In this document: one piece after another, positions 9,666-11,941 of the stretch
How the letters are laid out: each line of letters begins with the position of its first letter
How positions within the stretch are numbered: the first letter of the stretch is position 1
Source: Nitriliruptoraceae bacterium
GTDB lineage: Bacteria > Actinomycetota > Nitriliruptoria > Nitriliruptorales > Nitriliruptoraceae
DNA length: 11,941 nucleotides
Assembly (NCBI GenBank): GCA_007131525.1
Contig: SLQK01000271.1
Span: 1-11,941 of the forward strand
Direction: 5' to 3'
Position numbers and translations under genes: made by a program
Notes under the pieces: model-generated
What the model was told of the DNA's origin: nothing
The model's input: the letters and a program-made list of their open reading frames with translations, nothing else
Databases searched by the model: none

Positions 9666-9679
9666 CGGACAGGCCCCTG

Positions 9680-10432
9680 GTGAACCACGGCGACGCGCTG
9701 GCCGCCCTCCCGGGCCCCGCCGCCGTGCGCGTTGCGCTGCTCGAGTGCGACCACACCGACCCTGCGTTGCGGGGGATCGACGGCGACTACGCCGACATGT
9801 TCAGCCGGCTGCTGGCTCGGCACGCACCCGCCCTCGAGCTCACACGCTTCGACGTGGTCGGTGGCGACCCGCTGCCGCCGCTCGACGCCTTCGACGCCTA
9901 CCTGGTCACCGGGTCCCGGTTCGACGCCGTGGCGGACGACGACTGGATCCGGGGGCTGGCCGCGTTCCTGCGTGGGCTGCACGACCAGCGGACGCCGACC
10001 GTCGGCATCTGCTTCGGTCACCAGCTGATCGCCCACGCCCTGGGCGGCCAGGTCGAGAGAGCGGCATCCGGCTGGGGGGTGGGGGTCCGCGACGCGTGGG
10101 TCACGGCCTCCGGTGCCCGCGAGCCCGGCCTCCCCGACCGCTTCCGGTTGCTCCACAGCCACCAGGATCAGGTCCTCGACCCGCCGCCCGGCGGGGAGGT
10201 GCTGGCGGCCAGCGCGCACGCGCCGGTCGCGGCGCTGCGCGCCGGGTCCCTGCTCGGCTTCCAGGGCCATCCGGAGTTCACCCCGCGCTACGCCGCCGCG
10301 CTGATGACCAGTCGTAGCGACCGGATCGATGCCGAGGTGATCGCCGAGGCCCGCCAGACGCTGGCCACCCCGACCGACCACGGGCCCATCACCCGGTGGA
10401 TCGCGGACCACCTCGCCGGAGGGACAGCGTGA
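9680..10432 (+). CDS. Stand-alone class I glutamine amidotransferase, GMP-synthase-glutaminase-like
   Basis: A 250-residue protein consisting essentially of one GATase-1 domain. The nucleophile Cys111 lies in VGICFGHQLIAHALGG and the dyad His197 and Glu199 in GFQGHPEF, so the glutaminase triad is complete. LLHSHQDQV (157-165) is typical of GMP-synthase-type glutaminases. The synthetase half of GuaA is absent, and PabA/TrpG signatures do not fit, so the acceptor of the ammonia is unknown; related stand-alone proteins are often of unassigned role. Residues about 24-50 (DHTDPALRGIDGDYADMFSRL) resemble the usual N-terminal segment of that group. The GTG at 9680 with a weak AGG site is taken as the start; a GTG at 9725 (MRVALLECDH) is possible but has no ribosome site. 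Its stop overlaps the nrtR start as GTGA. Confidence 0.87.
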   Translation: MNHGDALAALPGPAAVRVALLECDHTDPALRGIDGDYADMFSRLLARHAPALELTRFDVVGGDPLPPLDAFDAYLVTGSRFDAVADDDWIRGLAAFLRGLHDQRTPTVGICFGHQLIAHALGGQVERAASGWGVGVRDAWVTASGAREPGLPDRFRLLHSHQDQVLDPPPGGEVLAASAHAPVAALRAGSLLGFQGHPEFTPRYAAALMTSRSDRIDAEVIAEARQTLATPTDHGPITRWIADHLAGGTA

Positions 10433-11325
10433 GCGCCCGCCGCCTGGCCGTCTCCCTGGACGCGGTGGTCCTGGCCGTCACCGACGACACCCCCCGGGTC
10501 CTGGTCACCGGGGACCGGGACACGCTGCCGGCGCTGCCGTCGGGGCCGTTGGACGTCGACCACGACGCCACGCTCGAACGGGGCCTCCGCCGCTACGTGC
10601 GGGAGCAGACCGGCCTGGAGCTGGGCTACGTCGAGCAGCTCTACACCTTCGGGGACCGGGACCGCGCCCCGGACGCCGACCGCATGCGGCGGCTCAGCGT
10701 GGGCTACCTCGCCCTGGTCCACGAGACGGCTGCAGCCACCGGCACCCGCTGGGCCGACGTCCACGAGTTCCTCCCCTGGGAGGACCACCGCAACGGCAGC
10801 CCGGAGATCGTCGACGACCTGCAGGCCAGGTTGGCGACCTGGGCCGGCGCCGACCGCCAACGTCGCCACCGCATCACCATCACCTTCGGTCCCCCCTGGG
10901 ACGGCATCCGGGCGTTGGAGCGCTACGAGCTGCTCTACGGCGTCGGCCTCGTCGATGAGCGCGCCCACGACGACCACCGGCCGACGTCCGCGCCGGGTGC
11001 CGGCCAGGCCATGCGTGACGACCACCGCCGCATCCTGGCGACCGCCATCGGCCGCATCCGCGGCAAGCTCACCTACCGGCCGATCGTGTTCGAGCTGGTT
11101 GGCGAGCCCTTCACCCTCCTCGAGCTCCAGCGCACCGTCGAGGCGCTATCGGGCGTCGGCCTGCACAAGCAGAACTTCCGCCGCCTCGTGCTCGGGTCGG
11201 GGCTCGTCGAGGGCACCGGGGAGACACGGCAGACCGGCGCCGGCCGTCCGGCCCAGCTGTTCCGCTACCGCCCCGAGGTCCAGCTGGAGCGGCCCCGGCC
11301 CGGTCTCGGCCAGCCCTACCGCTGA
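10429..11325 (+). CDS. nrtR: NrtR-type regulator of NAD metabolism (Nudix-like domain plus winged helix)
   Basis: A 298-residue protein. Residues about 5-165 form a Nudix-like domain (AVSLDAVVLAV at the start), and about 200-282 form the C-terminal winged helix, with GKLTYRPIVFELVGEPFTL (212-230), LHKQNFRRLVL (245-255) and GRPAQLFRY (272-280), strongly typical of NrtR. Known NrtR proteins repress NAD genes and sense ADP-ribose-type ligands. The Nudix box is degenerate: where RExxEExG is expected it reads RYVREQTG (55-62), so catalysis is unlikely and sensing likely. The 140-200 linker is longer than a minimal NrtR and acidic. The GTG at 10429 has GGAGGG five bases upstream and overlaps the amidotransferase stop. 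nadA follows 80 bp downstream with a palindrome between them, the classic arrangement of regulator and target. Confidence 0.9.
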   Translation: MSARRLAVSLDAVVLAVTDDTPRVLVTGDRDTLPALPSGPLDVDHDATLERGLRRYVREQTGLELGYVEQLYTFGDRDRAPDADRMRRLSVGYLALVHETAAATGTRWADVHEFLPWEDHRNGSPEIVDDLQARLATWAGADRQRRHRITITFGPPWDGIRALERYELLYGVGLVDERAHDDHRPTSAPGAGQAMRDDHRRILATAIGRIRGKLTYRPIVFELVGEPFTLLELQRTVEALSGVGLHKQNFRRLVLGSGLVEGTGETRQTGAGRPAQLFRYRPEVQLERPRPGLGQPYR

Positions 11326-11348
11326 GCCCCGTTGGCAGCCGCACGGAC

Positions 11349-11361
11349 AGGTTGGTAACCT
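11349..11361. promoter_or_regulatory. 13-bp dyad upstream of nadA
   Basis: AGGTT and AACCT flank GGT. Its centre is 22 bp, about two helical turns, from the centre of the stronger palindrome downstream, so proteins bound to both would lie on the same DNA face. The sequence differs from that palindrome, so it may be a site for another protein or chance. Confidence 0.3.
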
Positions 11362-11366
11362 CCCAG

Positions 11367-11387
11367 TTATGCTCAGCGCGAGCATAA
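11367..11387. promoter_or_regulatory. Perfect 21-bp palindrome upstream of nadA, candidate NrtR operator
   Basis: Arms TTATGCTC and GAGCATAA are separated by AGCGC. The site is AT-rich at its ends, unlike everything around it, and is placed between nrtR and nadA. It contains two possible -10 hexamers: TATGCT (11368-11373), with CGGACA 18 bp upstream as a weak -35, and CATAAT (11383-11388), which overlaps the right arm. Either way a bound dimer would block the nadA promoter. The link to NrtR rests on neighbourhood and symmetry; I cannot compare it with collected NrtR motifs here. Confidence 0.75.
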
Positions 11388-11405
11388 TGCTGCAGGGAGC
11401 CGCAC

Positions 11406-11941
11406 ATGTCCGTCACCGCCACCGCCCGCACGCGCCTGCCGGTCCTCCCAGCCGATCGGCTGGCTGGGATCCTGCCCGAGATCGAGCGCCACATCGTCGA
11501 GCCGATCATCGACGACATCGAGCGGCTGAAGCAGGAACGCGACGCCATCGTGCTCGCCCACAACTACATGACCCCCGACATCTTCCACGGGGTCGCGGAC
11601 CTCGCGGGTGACTCCCTGCAGCTCGCCCGGATGGCCGCGGAGACCGACGCCTCGGTGATCGTGATGGCCGGCGTGCACTTCATGGCCGAGACCGCGAAGA
11701 TCCTCTCCCCCGAGCGCACCGTGCTGATCCCGGACCTCAAGGCCGGCTGCTCGCTGGCGGAGTCCATCACCCCCGCCGACATCGCCGAGCTGCGGCGCGC
11801 CCACCCCGGCGCGCCGGTGGTCACCTACGTCAACACCTCCGCCGCGGTCAAGGCCGCCTCCGACATCACCTGCACCTCCTCCAACGCCGTCGAGGTGGTC
11901 CGCTCGCTCGGCACGGACAAGGTCATCTTCATCCCCGACCG
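11406..11941 (+). CDS. nadA: Quinolinate synthase NadA, N-terminal part (3' end outside window)
   Basis: The first 178 residues of an iron-sulphur enzyme that condenses iminoaspartate with dihydroxyacetone phosphate to quinolinate, the second step of de novo NAD synthesis. Family marks are VLAHNYMTPDIFHGVADLAGDS (from about residue 49), VMAGVHFMAETAKILSP (about 86-102), DLKAGCSLAESI (110-121) and the conserved TCTSSNAVE (about 155-163). Cys115 corresponds to the first of the three cluster ligands; the other two lie past the edge. The N-terminus has about 20 extra residues before the core, common in actinobacteria. The ATG at 11406 has GGGAG six bases upstream. No stop occurs before the edge. 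nadB and nadC probably follow, and control by the neighbouring NrtR is likely. Confidence 0.96.
   Translation, partial: MSVTATARTRLPVLPADRLAGILPEIERHIVEPIIDDIERLKQERDAIVLAHNYMTPDIFHGVADLAGDSLQLARMAAETDASVIVMAGVHFMAETAKILSPERTVLIPDLKAGCSLAESITPADIAELRRAHPGAPVVTYVNTSAAVKAASDITCTSSNAVEVVRSLGTDKVIFIPD

Noticed and set aside
9308..10411. Minus-strand reading frame (367 codons) opposite clpP and the amidotransferase
   Set aside because: Both plus-strand genes have complete catalytic motifs; the minus frame shows none and has shadow-like composition.
9680..10432. The amidotransferase as the missing PabA glutaminase for pabB
   Set aside because: Its motifs (GICFGHQLIAHALGG, LLHSHQDQV) fit the GMP-synthase-like group, not PabA/TrpG, and it lies far from pabB with other genes between.

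Overview
The window comes from a very GC-rich (roughly 70% by eye) chromosome, almost certainly an actinomycetote. Supporting signs are dense coding with strong G/C third-position bias, many GTG starts, start/stop overlaps of the ATGA and GTGA type, an F420-dependent NADP reductase, and a ferritin-like family that I know mainly from actinobacteria. A deep-branching class such as Nitriliruptoria is possible but cannot be settled from this sequence. Coding is nearly continuous. No gene-free stretch exceeds about 280 bases, and I see no tRNA, rRNA, CRISPR array, insertion sequence or phage gene.

Left part (1-2639, plus strand): the tail of an unrecognised small protein is followed by pabB and pabC. 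Each start codon overlaps the preceding stop, so the three are probably translationally coupled. PabB and PabC convert chorismate to p-aminobenzoate for folate synthesis. The glutaminase partner (PabA/TrpG) is not here. pabC runs tail to tail into npdG (minus strand) with an 8-bp coding overlap. npdG encodes the NADPH:F420 oxidoreductase. Divergent from npdG, across a 237-bp gap with a perfect 14-bp palindrome beside a candidate -10 box, is a complete alpha/beta hydrolase.

Middle part (4517-8814, minus strand): an IclR-type regulator, a ferritin-like (MiaE-like) protein that appears to have lost most of its metal ligands, and a full-length phosphoenolpyruvate carboxylase (ppc). A hairpin separates ppc from the convergent hydrolase gene. 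The 281-bp gap between iclR and clpP is a divergent control region with two clear dyads.

Right part (9096-11941, plus strand): a stand-alone ClpP with an intact triad, a class I glutamine amidotransferase related to the GMP-synthase glutaminase domain, an NrtR-type regulator (degenerate Nudix domain plus winged helix), and the start of nadA (quinolinate synthase, cut by the window edge). clpP, the amidotransferase and nrtR are packed with a 14-bp gap and a GTGA overlap. Between nrtR and nadA lies a perfect 8-5-8 palindrome overlapping possible -10 elements. It is a very good candidate NrtR operator controlling de novo NAD synthesis.

Most of the window is housekeeping metabolism. I did not find a clearly new multi-gene system. 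The points most worth a second look are the nadA operator, the clpP-amidotransferase-nrtR cluster, and the ferritin-like protein with missing ligands.
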